Shown in pieces: positions 1-8,761 of a stretch of DNA of 45,006 nt. Both the position numbers and the translations under genes were made by a program. The DNA lies in the NCBI GenBank assembly GCA_964581795.1, contig CAZOPW010000006.1, positions 1 to 45,006 on the forward strand. Direction: 5' to 3'. Position 1 is the stretch's first letter. Every line of letters starts with the position of its first letter. The stretch is from EX4572-165 sp964581795. GTDB taxonomy: Archaea > Thermoplasmatota > E2 > DHVEG-1. A model generated the notes under the pieces. The model ran no database searches, was not told where the DNA came from, and saw only the letters and a program-made list of their open reading frames with translations.

Positions 1-41
1 CAGTACTTGCCTACCAATCTTTTCACATACTTGCGTTCCAT
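1..41 (-). CDS. Start of a leftward gene running off the window (candidate)
   Basis: On the minus strand an ATG at 41 opens a frame reading MERKYVKRLVGKY and leaves the window still open. A Shine-Dalgarno-like AAGGTGA lies a few bases upstream (plus positions 48-54). A TATA-like element at 111-118 could supply the promoter. Only 13 codons are visible, so no family can be named. The call rests on start context alone and could be chance. Confidence 0.3.
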   Translation of the reverse strand, partial: MERKYVKRLVGKY

Positions 42-110
42 TTCATTTCACCTTTCGTTACGTTTCCGCGCCAAATGGCACGTATCGTGTTACATGTTCG
101 CAAGTAACGA

Positions 111-118
111 TATATAAA
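111..118. promoter_or_regulatory. TATA-like box in the leading intergenic region
   Basis: TATATAAA is a good match to the archaeal TATA box. Being nearly self-complementary, it could serve the leftward gene at 1-41 or a rightward transcript starting near 140. From about 120 to 309 I see no convincing gene. The AT-rich stretch at about 270-300 probably holds the promoter of the gene at 310. Confidence 0.4.
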
Positions 119-309
119 CCCCTACTGGTAGAACGCTAGAAATGCCAAAACAACTCATTTGACAAAAGAAGCAAAGTGACATAATGTCAATCACTAGAAA
201 AAAACTCAATTAAATTAGATAAAAATATTTTCTGAACCTTATCAAAACCTGACAAATATCGTATAATAAAGATTAAATAATAATAAATTAACAATTTATT
301 TGATACTTT

Positions 310-933
310 ATGGGATTACACATTAACCATGCTTCAGCTGCATTACCTCTTGTTTTACTGTTACTAGCAATAGTATTCATAGCGTTAACCGCAACTTCAA
401 TGATAACAAACGAAACTACTACAACAGAAGAAGATATTCAACAATATGTTGATGATGCAATAAAGGAATTCTCTTCGTATCTAAAAATACAACATGTCTA
501 TGGTCAATATACTCAACAAAAACCATATCAGTTGTCAAAAATAGCAATACAGACTACACCACTTTTTCATCAAGAAATAAATCTTTCAAATTGGGTAATA
601 CAAATACAAACAAATAACCACATGAACATTTTCAGTTATAATTATACTGTAACCTCTCTAAATTCATCAAGTGTTTTTTCACATACACACTGGAATATCC
701 TGAAATCACCATATTTCGGCGTTCTGGTTATTCAAGATAAAGACGACTCACTACTTCGCTATCATAGTTTTTCAGAACCAAATGACATAGCTTTCTTAAC
801 GCTTAGCGTTGAGGATCTTTTGATAAGAAAAGGAGACTACGTAACTCTTTATCTATCACCAGGAACAGGTATTGAAAAAACAATTTCTTTTTCAGCCCCA
901 CTGCCTACAAAACAAGTTGCTACCTTATGGTAA
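310..933 (+). CDS. Pilin/archaellin-like protein with one N-terminal membrane segment
   Basis: This 207-residue protein has a short polar start, one strongly hydrophobic segment at about residues 10-30, then a soluble domain rich in beta-type sequence. The C-terminus contains LSPGTGIEKTISF. An N-terminal helix plus a beta-sandwich is the layout of archaeal type IV pilins and of the ArlF/ArlG stator proteins of the archaellum. There is no clear class III peptidase site (a K/R-G pair before the hydrophobic run), which fits ArlF/ArlG better than a true pilin. No other arl gene is visible in the window. An AT-rich TATA-like stretch lies shortly upstream, so the message may be nearly leaderless. 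The family assignment is tentative; that it is a membrane-anchored exported protein is fairly secure. Confidence 0.6.
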   Translation: MGLHINHASAALPLVLLLLAIVFIALTATSMITNETTTTEEDIQQYVDDAIKEFSSYLKIQHVYGQYTQQKPYQLSKIAIQTTPLFHQEINLSNWVIQIQTNNHMNIFSYNYTVTSLNSSSVFSHTHWNILKSPYFGVLVIQDKDDSLLRYHSFSEPNDIAFLTLSVEDLLIRKGDYVTLYLSPGTGIEKTISFSAPLPTKQVATLW

Positions 934-985
934 AAATGAAAAAAAGGTAATATTTATGTACTATAACGTAATAATTACATGATAA

Positions 986-1156
986 TATTACACTAGCTCA
1001 GGGGAATGGTGGGTCAATATAAAAGATATAATACAAAATGAGTTTGAATCTCAATCAGAAATCAAATCACATGATGAGATATCAGACTTACTTGACTCGG
1101 TAAAAACAGTCGAAGAATCCTTTTCTAATCTTGATTTCCTTCAAGATCTTCCAGAA
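986..1156 (+). other. Coding-like extension of the next gene without a start codon
   Basis: The frame of the gene at 1157 stays open upstream to a stop at 983-985. It encodes an acidic, hydrophilic stretch much like the rest of the protein, yet none of these 57 codons is ATG, GTG or TTG. An ATG at 1006, behind a purine-rich GGGGA, is in another frame and hits a stop after 11 codons. Removing one base near 1009-1013 would join that ATG to the long frame. This looks like a frameshift, either real or a sequencing error. Confidence 0.45.
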
Positions 1157-1678
1157 ATGGTTCAATTTCCAAGTCAAGATATAAAAGAACCTCATTTAAC
1201 TGCCGAACCGGAACTATCACCTAAAAAAACGGAATTAAATGAAATACCACAAACTGATTCATCACTAAAAAGATCTAAGATACCTGATAAACCAAAAGAA
1301 ATCCAAGAAAAAGAACCTGAAAAAATACAAACTAAAAGATTATCAAAATTTCAATATTTTTTTCACGATACCATTGCAAAACCTCTCATCAGTCCTCCAC
1401 AATCAGGAAATACTACTTTTACTATAGAACTTAGTGACAACACTGTCTCTGGTTTCTATCAAATGCCCAAAGAAACTAGATCCATAAAAGAACTTGGACC
1501 AATGACTATAACAAAAACAAAAAAAATATTAAAAACAATTAGAGAGCGAGATATCAAAAAGGATATTAAAAACTTGAAAAACTTACCTGCTAAACTAAAA
1601 AAAACACCTTCAAAAATTAACATTGATGCGATTAAAACCATTCCAAAAAAGATACGAACCATCTTTTCAAGCGATTAA
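1157..1678 (+). CDS. Unrecognised hydrophilic protein, probably 5'-truncated by a frameshift
   Basis: From the first in-frame ATG this is 173 residues, with no signal peptide or membrane segment. The first third is charged and rich in Pro, Glu and Lys, so it is probably disordered. The middle (about residues 65-110) looks folded and includes TTFTIELSDNTVSG. The last 60 residues are very basic, with repeated K-K-x-I/L spacing that could bind nucleic acid or an acidic membrane surface. I do not recognise a family. The true start is probably near 1006. It follows the pilin-like gene on the same strand, so the two may share a function. A TATA-like ATATTTATGTA at about 950 could give it its own promoter. 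Confidence 0.5.
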   Translation: MVQFPSQDIKEPHLTAEPELSPKKTELNEIPQTDSSLKRSKIPDKPKEIQEKEPEKIQTKRLSKFQYFFHDTIAKPLISPPQSGNTTFTIELSDNTVSGFYQMPKETRSIKELGPMTITKTKKILKTIRERDIKKDIKNLKNLPAKLKKTPSKINIDAIKTIPKKIRTIFSSD

Positions 1679-1691
1679 AAAAATAAAGATT

Positions 1692-4600
1692 TCATTTACT
1701 TTTTTCCTCTAATGAGTCATCCTGAACTGAAGGATTCCATCTAAACGGATTAATAATAAAAACATTCATCTCACCACTACTTACACCTTTGCCGCTCTCA
1801 TCAAAAACCTTTGCTTCAACTGAATGATTCAAAAAACCAGGTTCATTCCATTGCCATACAAATGGTTCGTCAGAAACTGTACCCTTTAATGCACCATCAA
1901 TATAAAATTCTGCTTTTGACACATTTTGTTTTTCCACTGTCACGCTCATTGGACCAAAAATAACAGGTTTAATAAAGGGAAACAATCGTCTGTTTTTTAA
2001 ATACACATAACTATCAAATGGAATGCCCTTGAATCGACATAAACCATAAAACAATCCGCCACCAAGAAAGATGCTTATAAAAAGAAGTATTACACCATAT
2101 CTTTCAATAAAACTTGGTTGGGGAGGTTGCTGATATTGTAAATAAAAATAGGTAACTGTATCGCTAGATATTTTATTTCCATATTTTGCTTGAACATCAA
2201 TTGAAAATGAGTAAGTTCCATTTGCAAAATAACCCGGTGGCGTATATTGAATCCTTTTATCATCAAGGATTTCAAGATCATCAGTAACATCCCTACCATT
2301 AAAAGAAGCAAAAGAAATTGAAACCGGAACATTATACATTACCGTTATCGTTTGTTGAAATTCATCAATGACTCCACTATCCCCCGGTATAAATTCAGCT
2401 TCGATAGTTGGAAAAATATCTTCAAAAACGATGTGATATCGCGTGGATGGATCATCCAATACGTAGATATGGTTGTCCTTTCTCCAAATCATATGATCGG
2501 GAATATCTCTGCCATTTGTTGTATCTCTAATCTTTTTAATTGGAGCATTAGGATATAGATTATCAGCAATATCAATCCAGATCCAACCAGATTTACTTAC
2601 ATCTATAGTGAGTGTTGCCTCTTCAGATTGATAGTCAACAACCACATTTTCCTCAGAAACGGAAGGATTAACGTAAGAAATCCATCTAATCTTTTGTTCA
2701 TAAGGTTGCCATAAAAACTCTGGAATCAATGTATCATTTACTGATAATAGGAAGGTATCTTCACCATCTAAAGAAAGTACAGAAACTAATTTGATTTCAC
2801 CATTAGGGTCAACAAACATATCTAACGATCCATCACCGTTTGTATCATAACTCATAAATTGTTCTGTCAGATTAGCGGATAAAAGACCTTGCTGGTTAAT
2901 ATCAAGTATCGTTTCATTAAGGGCAATCACAGGTTTGGATGCTTGAACAGATATACTCTTTCTGTTCACTCCGTTATTTCCTTCATTATCTGTAATGGTT
3001 AATTGTACAGTATACAATCCATCGGCTGCAAATTTATGTGTTGCAGTTTTCCCTTTTTTTGTAATACCATCCCCAAAATCCCATTCATAGGAAATAATAG
3101 TCCCGTCTAAATCAAAACTATCTGATGCATCAAATTGTATTAACTCTGAAACATTGACTTCAGTTTTACATTCAATCTCAGCGAAGGGATTAGTTGTATC
3201 AATACTATTATCAGAAACATCAATTGCAGTAATTACACAATACACTGCTGGTACTGATTTAGGAAAAATAACTGTTTTTTCATAAATGTTATCGCTCTGT
3301 TCATTCATTAAGGCAGTTTGTGTATTTGAAACATTTTCTGACCAGTAGGACAAAGTAACATTTTTGATTGCTACATTATCTTTTATACGTGCTTTAATTG
3401 TAAAAAGACTTGAAGTATCAGACACCACAAATTCATGACTAAGTATGTTAATTTGAGGTGGTGTTTTATCTGGTGATACAAGTATAAAAGTACTATCGCT
3501 ATCTGTTCCACCATATTCGTTTTCCACGGTTACTTTTACTGAATAATTTCCTGGTCGATCAAAGTGATGTTTCACAGACTCGCCTGTGCTTGTATATCCA
3601 TCTCCAAATTCCCAGATAAAGGATAAGTTCATATCTTCATCTATATCTGAACTTCCCGATGCATCAAAAGTGATTTTTTCAAATACTGATCCAGAATATG
3701 GCCCACCTGCTGATGCTAATGGCCTCCTATGAACGAGTGGGCGATTATCTTTCTTATTTCCCCCTTCAATTATATATGGTGTTTCACCAAATCCATCTCT
3801 GTCATCATCAGTTCCAGCATAATCATTCCAAAAATTACCAGAGATTACAGGACCGTAAATGATATTAGACTCGTTGATAAATGTTTCATGAAACCATTTG
3901 TTTTGACTATCGTCTGGGCTAATATCTTTTGCGTTCACATCATTATTACTAAAATAATTATTAAAAATCTGGTTTTTCAAACAATAAAAATTAACATACA
4001 GTCCATATCGTTTGTTGTTAATTAATTTGTTACTTTTAACAGTATTACTTGTTGAATTCTGCATCCGTATACCATCTAGCATGTTATCCGATGCATTATT
4101 ATTTAAGACAAGTGTAGAATCATCAGCAAATAAAAAGATACCATGTTTTTCATTACCAGTAACCTTATTTTTGGTAATTTCAGTTTGCGTTCCAACTACA
4201 AATACACCATAATTTGTATTCATAAAAATTTCATTAGTAGAAACTAAAGTATTACTCACACTGTCCTCTATTCGTATTCCTGTATTCCTATTTTCATATA
4301 CCTTATTATCTGAAACAGTATTGTCTCTACAATCATCATTTAGATAAATACCATACCACCCGTTATCATATACTATATTTTGCTGAATAAGATTGTTAGC
4401 ACAAGTTCTGTTTAAAAAAATCCCATGCATCTCATTATTATAAACATGATTATATTCTATGGTATTGTCGTCTGAAGAAATGAAAAATGTTGCATTTCTT
4501 GTCTCAAAAATATAATTTTGAGCAAACAAGGTATTATCACAACGATCAACATAGAGACCATAGATACAATCAGTAATTCTATTTTCAACGATTTGACAAT

Positions 4601-5027
4601 TCTTAGAAGATGATGTCATTTTTATTCCAGCGTCTGTAGCATTCATTCCACTATTTTTAATAGTAAATGTGCTGAAATCAACATTTGACGAATCGATAGT
4701 AACCACACTTTCCTCATTTCCACCATCAATAATGACCTGATCGACATCTTCACCAAAAAGAGAAATTGATTTCTCAATGAGTATATTTTCTTCGTATGTT
4801 CCCTCATACACAATGATTCTATCCCCTATAGATGCTTTATTTATTGCATCTTGAATTTTATCGAAATGATCATTCTGCCATCCTGGCGTGGATGAATTAA
4901 AATCATCATCAACATAATATTTTGGAAGAGTTGATTCTGCTTGTGAAACGGTTTTGTTATAATGAAAAATAACGCTTGTGTGCAAGAAAAGTGCACTAAT
5001 TATCAATATGATAATTACTTTTTTCAT
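1692..5027 (-). CDS. Large surface protein: parallel beta-helix, two PKD domains, membrane anchor, Ig-like tail
   Basis: About 1110 residues. I place the start at 5027 (MKKVIIILIISALFLHTS) because the TATA box at 5058-5065 puts transcription start near 5035, downstream of the longer ATG at 5060. In order: signal peptide; about 350 residues of right-handed beta-helix repeats with many N-x-I/G-I turns (NosD/CASH type, such as YGIYLNDDCRDNTVSDN); a first PKD domain with WEFGDG; an Ig-like stretch; a second PKD domain with YEWDFGDG; a long beta-rich region; one hydrophobic segment (YGVILLFISIFLGGG) about 110 residues from the end; and an Ig-like tail containing AEFYIDGALKG. Beta-helix and PKD domains typically bind carbohydrate or protein outside the cell. 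No catalytic residues were identified. It stands alone, convergent with the gene at 1157. Confidence 0.85.
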   Translation of the reverse strand: MKKVIIILIISALFLHTSVIFHYNKTVSQAESTLPKYYVDDDFNSSTPGWQNDHFDKIQDAINKASIGDRIIVYEGTYEENILIEKSISLFGEDVDQVIIDGGNEESVVTIDSSNVDFSTFTIKNSGMNATDAGIKMTSSSKNCQIVENRITDCIYGLYVDRCDNTLFAQNYIFETRNATFFISSDDNTIEYNHVYNNEMHGIFLNRTCANNLIQQNIVYDNGWYGIYLNDDCRDNTVSDNKVYENRNTGIRIEDSVSNTLVSTNEIFMNTNYGVFVVGTQTEITKNKVTGNEKHGIFLFADDSTLVLNNNASDNMLDGIRMQNSTSNTVKSNKLINNKRYGLYVNFYCLKNQIFNNYFSNNDVNAKDISPDDSQNKWFHETFINESNIIYGPVISGNFWNDYAGTDDDRDGFGETPYIIEGGNKKDNRPLVHRRPLASAGGPYSGSVFEKITFDASGSSDIDEDMNLSFIWEFGDGYTSTGESVKHHFDRPGNYSVKVTVENEYGGTDSDSTFILVSPDKTPPQINILSHEFVVSDTSSLFTIKARIKDNVAIKNVTLSYWSENVSNTQTALMNEQSDNIYEKTVIFPKSVPAVYCVITAIDVSDNSIDTTNPFAEIECKTEVNVSELIQFDASDSFDLDGTIISYEWDFGDGITKKGKTATHKFAADGLYTVQLTITDNEGNNGVNRKSISVQASKPVIALNETILDINQQGLLSANLTEQFMSYDTNGDGSLDMFVDPNGEIKLVSVLSLDGEDTFLLSVNDTLIPEFLWQPYEQKIRWISYVNPSVSEENVVVDYQSEEATLTIDVSKSGWIWIDIADNLYPNAPIKKIRDTTNGRDIPDHMIWRKDNHIYVLDDPSTRYHIVFEDIFPTIEAEFIPGDSGVIDEFQQTITVMYNVPVSISFASFNGRDVTDDLEILDDKRIQYTPPGYFANGTYSFSIDVQAKYGNKISSDTVTYFYLQYQQPPQPSFIERYGVILLFISIFLGGGLFYGLCRFKGIPFDSYVYLKNRRLFPFIKPVIFGPMSVTVEKQNVSKAEFYIDGALKGTVSDEPFVWQWNEPGFLNHSVEAKVFDESGKGVSSGEMNVFIINPFRWNPSVQDDSLEEKSK

Positions 5028-5057
5028 CCCATCCATCTGCATAAGTATGTAAATATG

Positions 5058-5065
5058 CATATAAA
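5058..5065 (-). promoter_or_regulatory. TATA box of the beta-helix/PKD gene
   Basis: On the minus strand this reads TTTATATG, about 30 bases before the chosen ATG at 5027, giving a predicted leader of roughly 10 bases. It decides against the ATG at 5060, which would lie upstream of the transcription start. Confidence 0.5.
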
Positions 5066-5126
5066 GCTAAGTGATAAAAACATTGCTGTTTTTCACAGCT
5101 TTTTCGAAAAGAAATTTACCAAAGTC

Positions 5127-5134
5127 TTTAAAAG
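5127..5134 (+). promoter_or_regulatory. Possible TATA box of trpB2
   Basis: TTTAAAAG lies about 50 bases before the trpB2 ATG, which leaves a leader of about 25 bases carrying the Shine-Dalgarno AGGAG at 5171-5175, six bases from the start codon. Confidence 0.4.
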
Positions 5135-5181
5135 AAACAAATTGTTTTCTCTCATTGTGAGGATGTATTGAGGAGAGCGTC

Positions 5182-6534
5182 ATGAAAAAAATATTTCTTG
5201 ATGAAAACGAAGTTCCAAATAAATGGTATAATATTCAAGCTGATTTACAAACACCACTTGACCCACCATTAAACCCTCAGACTCAGCAACCAATAGGTCC
5301 ACGAGATCTTGAAATGATTTTTCCAAAAAGTCTGATTCAACAAGAAATGAGTCAAGAAAGGTATATTACTATCCCGGAAGAAGTAAAAGAGATCTATAGG
5401 ATTTGGCGACCGAGCCCACTAATTCGAGCAGAACGTTTAGAAAAAGCATTAAAAACCCCAGCTAAAATATATTATAAGTGGGAAGGTGTAAGCCCCCCAG
5501 GTAGTCATAAACCAAATTCTTCAGTTCCTCAGGCATATTACAACATGAAAGAGGGAATTGAACGTATTGCCACAGAAACGGGGGCAGGACAATGGGGATC
5601 AGCATTAGCTTTTGCAACAGGTCTTTTCAATTTAAAATGTCGAGTATACATGGTTAAATGTAGTTATGAACAAAAACCTTATCGGAAAGTGTTGATGCAA
5701 AATTGGGGTGCTGAGGTATATCCAAGTCCAACTAATCTTACTAATGTTGGACGAGAAATTCAGGAAAAACTTCCAGAAACAAGCGGTAGTTTAGGTATTG
5801 CTATAAGTGAAGCAGTCGAAGATGCTGCTACACATGAAAATACGAATTACGCTCTTGGATCAGTGTTAAATCATGTGGTACTACATCAGAGTATTATTGG
5901 CTTAGAGATGAAGAAACAATTTGAAAAGATAAATGATTATCCTGATGTCATCGTTGGTTGTGTTGGCGGAGGAAGTAATTTTGCTGGCGCTGCGTTTCCT
6001 TTTGTACAAGATAAATTGAATGGAAGTCACCTTGATACTAAAATTGTTTCTGTTGAACCGCTTGCATGTCCAACACTCACGAAGGGACAATATCGGTATG
6101 ATTTTGGGGATAGTGTTGGATTAACACCTCTTTTGAAAATGCACACACTTGGCCACAGTTTTGTTCCCGCTGCCATCCACGCTGGCGGTCTTCGCTATCA
6201 TGGAGATTCACCGCTTCTATCAAAATTAACAAAAGAAGGATACATGGAAGCAGTTGCTTATTATCAGAAAGAAATCTTTGATGCAGCCTTACTTTTTGCT
6301 CAAACAGAAGGATTTGTCGTTGCGCCAGAATCTGCTCATGCAGTAAAAGCAGCAATTGATTTTGCTACTATGGCAAAACGAGATGGAGAGGAAAAGACAA
6401 TTGTATTTGCAAATAGTGGGCATGGGCACTTTGATCTTTCTGCATATGAATCATATCATAGACAAGATATTATTGATTATGCGCATCCTGAGCAGTTGAT
6501 TGAAAAAGCAATGGCGGAATTACCAAATATTTAA
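5182..6534 (+). CDS. trpB2: Tryptophan synthase beta chain, TrpB2 type
   Basis: 450 residues, the length of TrpB2 rather than the roughly 400 of TrpB1. Fold-type II PLP enzyme condensing indole with serine. Visible landmarks are PPGSHKPNS with the PLP lysine at K110, TETGAGQWG with the catalytic glutamate at E132, and the phosphate-binding GGGSN at 262-266. The long N-terminal extension and the WEGVSPPGSHKPN context are typical of TrpB2. The start is fixed by AGGAG six bases upstream. No trpA or other tryptophan gene is nearby. TrpB2 often works alone and is thought to salvage indole or act with a distant TrpA, so its in vivo role here is open. The gene is convergent with the ZIP transporter. 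Confidence 0.95.
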   Translation: MKKIFLDENEVPNKWYNIQADLQTPLDPPLNPQTQQPIGPRDLEMIFPKSLIQQEMSQERYITIPEEVKEIYRIWRPSPLIRAERLEKALKTPAKIYYKWEGVSPPGSHKPNSSVPQAYYNMKEGIERIATETGAGQWGSALAFATGLFNLKCRVYMVKCSYEQKPYRKVLMQNWGAEVYPSPTNLTNVGREIQEKLPETSGSLGIAISEAVEDAATHENTNYALGSVLNHVVLHQSIIGLEMKKQFEKINDYPDVIVGCVGGGSNFAGAAFPFVQDKLNGSHLDTKIVSVEPLACPTLTKGQYRYDFGDSVGLTPLLKMHTLGHSFVPAAIHAGGLRYHGDSPLLSKLTKEGYMEAVAYYQKEIFDAALLFAQTEGFVVAPESAHAVKAAIDFATMAKRDGEEKTIVFANSGHGHFDLSAYESYHRQDIIDYAHPEQLIEKAMAELPNI

Positions 6535-6626
6535 AGGTAGAACAAATAGCTATTAATCATCGGATTCATTGTTAAATTTGTAGTAATTCTTGCGAAATTT
6601 TATGCAGGGTATTATCCAAAATTAGT

Positions 6627-7409
6627 TTAAAGAAATAATAGGCTCACTGCCATAATAAACATTCCAAGGATAAGACCCAGGATAACACAATGGCCATGTC
6701 CATATTGATGAGCCGTTGGAAGAAGTTCATCAGCGGAGATATATACCATTATTCCAGCAATAAAAGCTAATAGAAATGATAAAGCCCAGTCAGAAATAAA
6801 TGGCATTAGAATAAGGAAACCGATAACAGCCCCAGCAGGTTCTGAGAACCCTGATAAGAAGGAATAAATAAAAGCTTTTTTTCTATCTCCCGTTGCAAAA
6901 TAGATGGGAAATGAGACAGAAATTCCCTCAGGAATGTTATGTAGTGCGATGGCAAATGTGATGAGTATACCAAGGTTTACATCAACTAGAGCTGATCCAA
7001 ATGTTGCGATTCCCTCTGGAAAATTGTGAATAGTAATGGCAAGAGCGGTAAAAACACCGACTCGCATTAATTTGTAATCTACTTTTTGATCCTCTTTCCT
7101 TTCAGTAATTTTTGGAAAATGATGAGGATTTTCGATATCTGGAACGAAAACGTCGATGATACCTATGATGATGATGCCAGAGAAAAAGGCATAGAGGCCC
7201 CACATTTGCCCAACACCAGCAAATCCCTCTGGTAAGAGTTCAACAAAAGATATATAAAGCATGACTCCAGCGGATAATCCAAGTGTGAAACAAAGGTATT
7301 TGATATTAGGTTTCTTAAGGAAAAAAGCAATGGCACTGCCTATACCAGTCGAAAGCCCGGCAATCAAAGTTAGAAGAAAGGCAGGACCCAGATTGCTTGT
7401 TACATCCAT
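6627..7409 (-). CDS. ZIP-family metal transporter (ZupT-like)
   Basis: From the ATG at 7409 the protein has 260 residues; a GTG at 7433 would add eight polar residues. About eight membrane segments are seen. The paired metal-binding motifs HNFPEG and HNIPEG, in two central helices, form the binuclear site of ZIP proteins. A short variable loop between TM3 and TM4 carries histidines (NPHHFP). ZIP proteins import Zn, Fe, Mn or Co into the cytoplasm; the substrate cannot be read from the sequence. The promoter side has a TATA box (7455-7462) and a palindrome at 7481-7493. No regulator gene is adjacent. Confidence 0.9.
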   Translation of the reverse strand: MDVTSNLGPAFLLTLIAGLSTGIGSAIAFFLKKPNIKYLCFTLGLSAGVMLYISFVELLPEGFAGVGQMWGLYAFFSGIIIIGIIDVFVPDIENPHHFPKITERKEDQKVDYKLMRVGVFTALAITIHNFPEGIATFGSALVDVNLGILITFAIALHNIPEGISVSFPIYFATGDRKKAFIYSFLSGFSEPAGAVIGFLILMPFISDWALSFLLAFIAGIMVYISADELLPTAHQYGHGHCVILGLILGMFIMAVSLLFL

Positions 7410-7454
7410 ACTACATCTTCCATTATGATCCACTATATCAAAATTAAATTTTCT

Positions 7455-7493
7455 CTTTTATAATTTGATAGAGCGGTTATGATATAATATATC
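7455..7493 (-). promoter_or_regulatory. Promoter of the ZIP gene with a palindrome upstream of the TATA box
   Basis: The minus strand reads TATAAAAG at 7455-7462, a good TATA box about 25 bases before the GTG at 7433. About 29 bases further upstream, 7481-7493 is a perfect odd palindrome, GATATA-A-TATATC. In this AT-rich genome it may be chance, but the position suits an operator or activator site for metal control. Confidence 0.4.
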
Positions 7494-7638
7494 AATCAGT
7501 TAATATTTTAATATTACCTTTATTATTTAAAAGATAATTTAAATAAAATGGTCGTATGATATCCTGAATTAATTTTCCTAAAACGTTCAAAATTTAGAAA
7601 AAGTTCAATTCTATAGAAAGATGATAAGAAATAAAATA

Positions 7639-7724
7639 CGCCGAGGAGGAGATTCGAACTCCTGTGAGACCGAAGTCTCACGAGATTTCCAGTCTCGCGC
7701 CGTGCCAGGCTGGGCCACCTCGGC
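7639..7724 (-). tRNA. tRNA-Ser (anticodon GGA)
   Basis: Read on the minus strand: a seven-pair acceptor stem (GCCGAGG with CCTCGGC), a D arm, an anticodon stem GCGAGA/TCTCGT with loop CTGGAAA giving anticodon GGA, a long class II variable arm (GTGAGAC-TTCG-GTCTCAC), and a T arm with GTTCGAATC. The long arm and the G discriminator base at 7639 are both serine identity marks. CCA is not encoded and there is no intron. It lies 38 bases downstream of truB on the same strand and may be processed from that operon. Confidence 0.96.
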
Positions 7725-7762
7725 AAAACTGTAAGATATCAAGGGGTAACAAAACTGTTGTA

Positions 7763-8749
7763 TTAATGTTTTTTCCAGATGGCAGGATATGTTCCTTTAT
7801 TCATAAACACTTTTTCAGTTGTCACACAAATGCCAGTATCTTGCTGAATGATTTGTTCAGTGTTCATTGTTGCTTTACCGATTGCTACAATTTCTTGTTT
7901 CAATGAAAATATTGCGACAAGATCATGTTTCTTAATGTCTGTATCAAGTTCAACAACACCCGGAACAGCGAGCGTTGCACCATGACAAATCGCATCAATT
8001 GCTGAATCCCGAATTATTATTTTTGGAATATGATTAAATGCTCGCTCAACTGGTTGTAACACGTTTTTTAATTCTTTCGCATCTCCTTGTTTGTAAAAGA
8101 TAACTGCGTCTTTTATATCATGTAGAGTGACAAGGTCTTTTTCTAAAAATCGACCCACCTTTGTCCTACGGAGTTCTGAAAGATGGGCACCAACACCAAG
8201 GTGTTTACCGATATCAACACATAAAGTCCGGATATATGTTCCTGCTTCACAACCTACACGAAATAATACTTCAGTATCTTGTAGTTCTATAAGTTGTAAA
8301 TAATAGATTTTTCTTTTTCGTTTGACTCTTTTAACCGCTGAGCGAACTGGAGGTAACTGAGTAATAGTACCAGTAAAATCTTGAAATGATTGTTCCACTT
8401 GAAATTGTGCAACGGGTTTATGCAATTTCATAACTCCAACATACTCTTTTCCAGCCTGAGAAAGAACTGGTAATCCTCGAGTTGCTCGACCAATTCCTAA
8501 AGGTAAAACTCCGGTTACCTTAGGATCGAGAGTTCCTGCATGTCCAACTTTTTCTCCAGAAAAAATATTTCGAACCCAGGAATCAACTTGATGAGCTGTA
8601 GGACCACTTGGTTTATCTAAAAGAATTATACTATTCTGCATGAGTTCAGTAACACTTCGTTTTTCAGGTTCTTTGCCATGATATGGATCAGTTTTAACAG
8701 ACACTTTAACTAATCGATCTCTTGTTTTTTCCACTGGTAACTCGTGCAT
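7763..8749 (-). CDS. truB: tRNA/rRNA pseudouridine synthase TruB/Cbf5
   Basis: 328 residues, the normal size for archaeal Cbf5. The catalytic motif HAGTLDPKVTGVLPL holds the nucleophile D75. The N-terminal IILLDKPSGPTAHQ and the GCEAGTYIRTLCVDIG block are family hallmarks, and the C-terminal 80 residues form a PUA RNA-binding domain. In archaea this enzyme is the catalytic subunit of H/ACA ribonucleoproteins, isomerising uridines in rRNA, and can also make Psi55 in tRNA. It is the last protein gene of the uL15-secY-DUF106-cmk-truB cluster, starting 12 bases after the cmk stop, with GAGGT before the ATG. Confidence 0.96.
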   Translation of the reverse strand: MHELPVEKTRDRLVKVSVKTDPYHGKEPEKRSVTELMQNSIILLDKPSGPTAHQVDSWVRNIFSGEKVGHAGTLDPKVTGVLPLGIGRATRGLPVLSQAGKEYVGVMKLHKPVAQFQVEQSFQDFTGTITQLPPVRSAVKRVKRKRKIYYLQLIELQDTEVLFRVGCEAGTYIRTLCVDIGKHLGVGAHLSELRRTKVGRFLEKDLVTLHDIKDAVIFYKQGDAKELKNVLQPVERAFNHIPKIIIRDSAIDAICHGATLAVPGVVELDTDIKKHDLVAIFSLKQEIVAIGKATMNTEQIIQQDTGICVTTEKVFMNKGTYPAIWKKH

Positions 8750-8761
8750 AATCTAACCTCA

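Noticed and set aside
1692..5027. NosD copper-insertion protein
   Set aside because: Only the beta-helix repeats match; length, PKD domains and the lack of nos neighbours argue for a surface protein.
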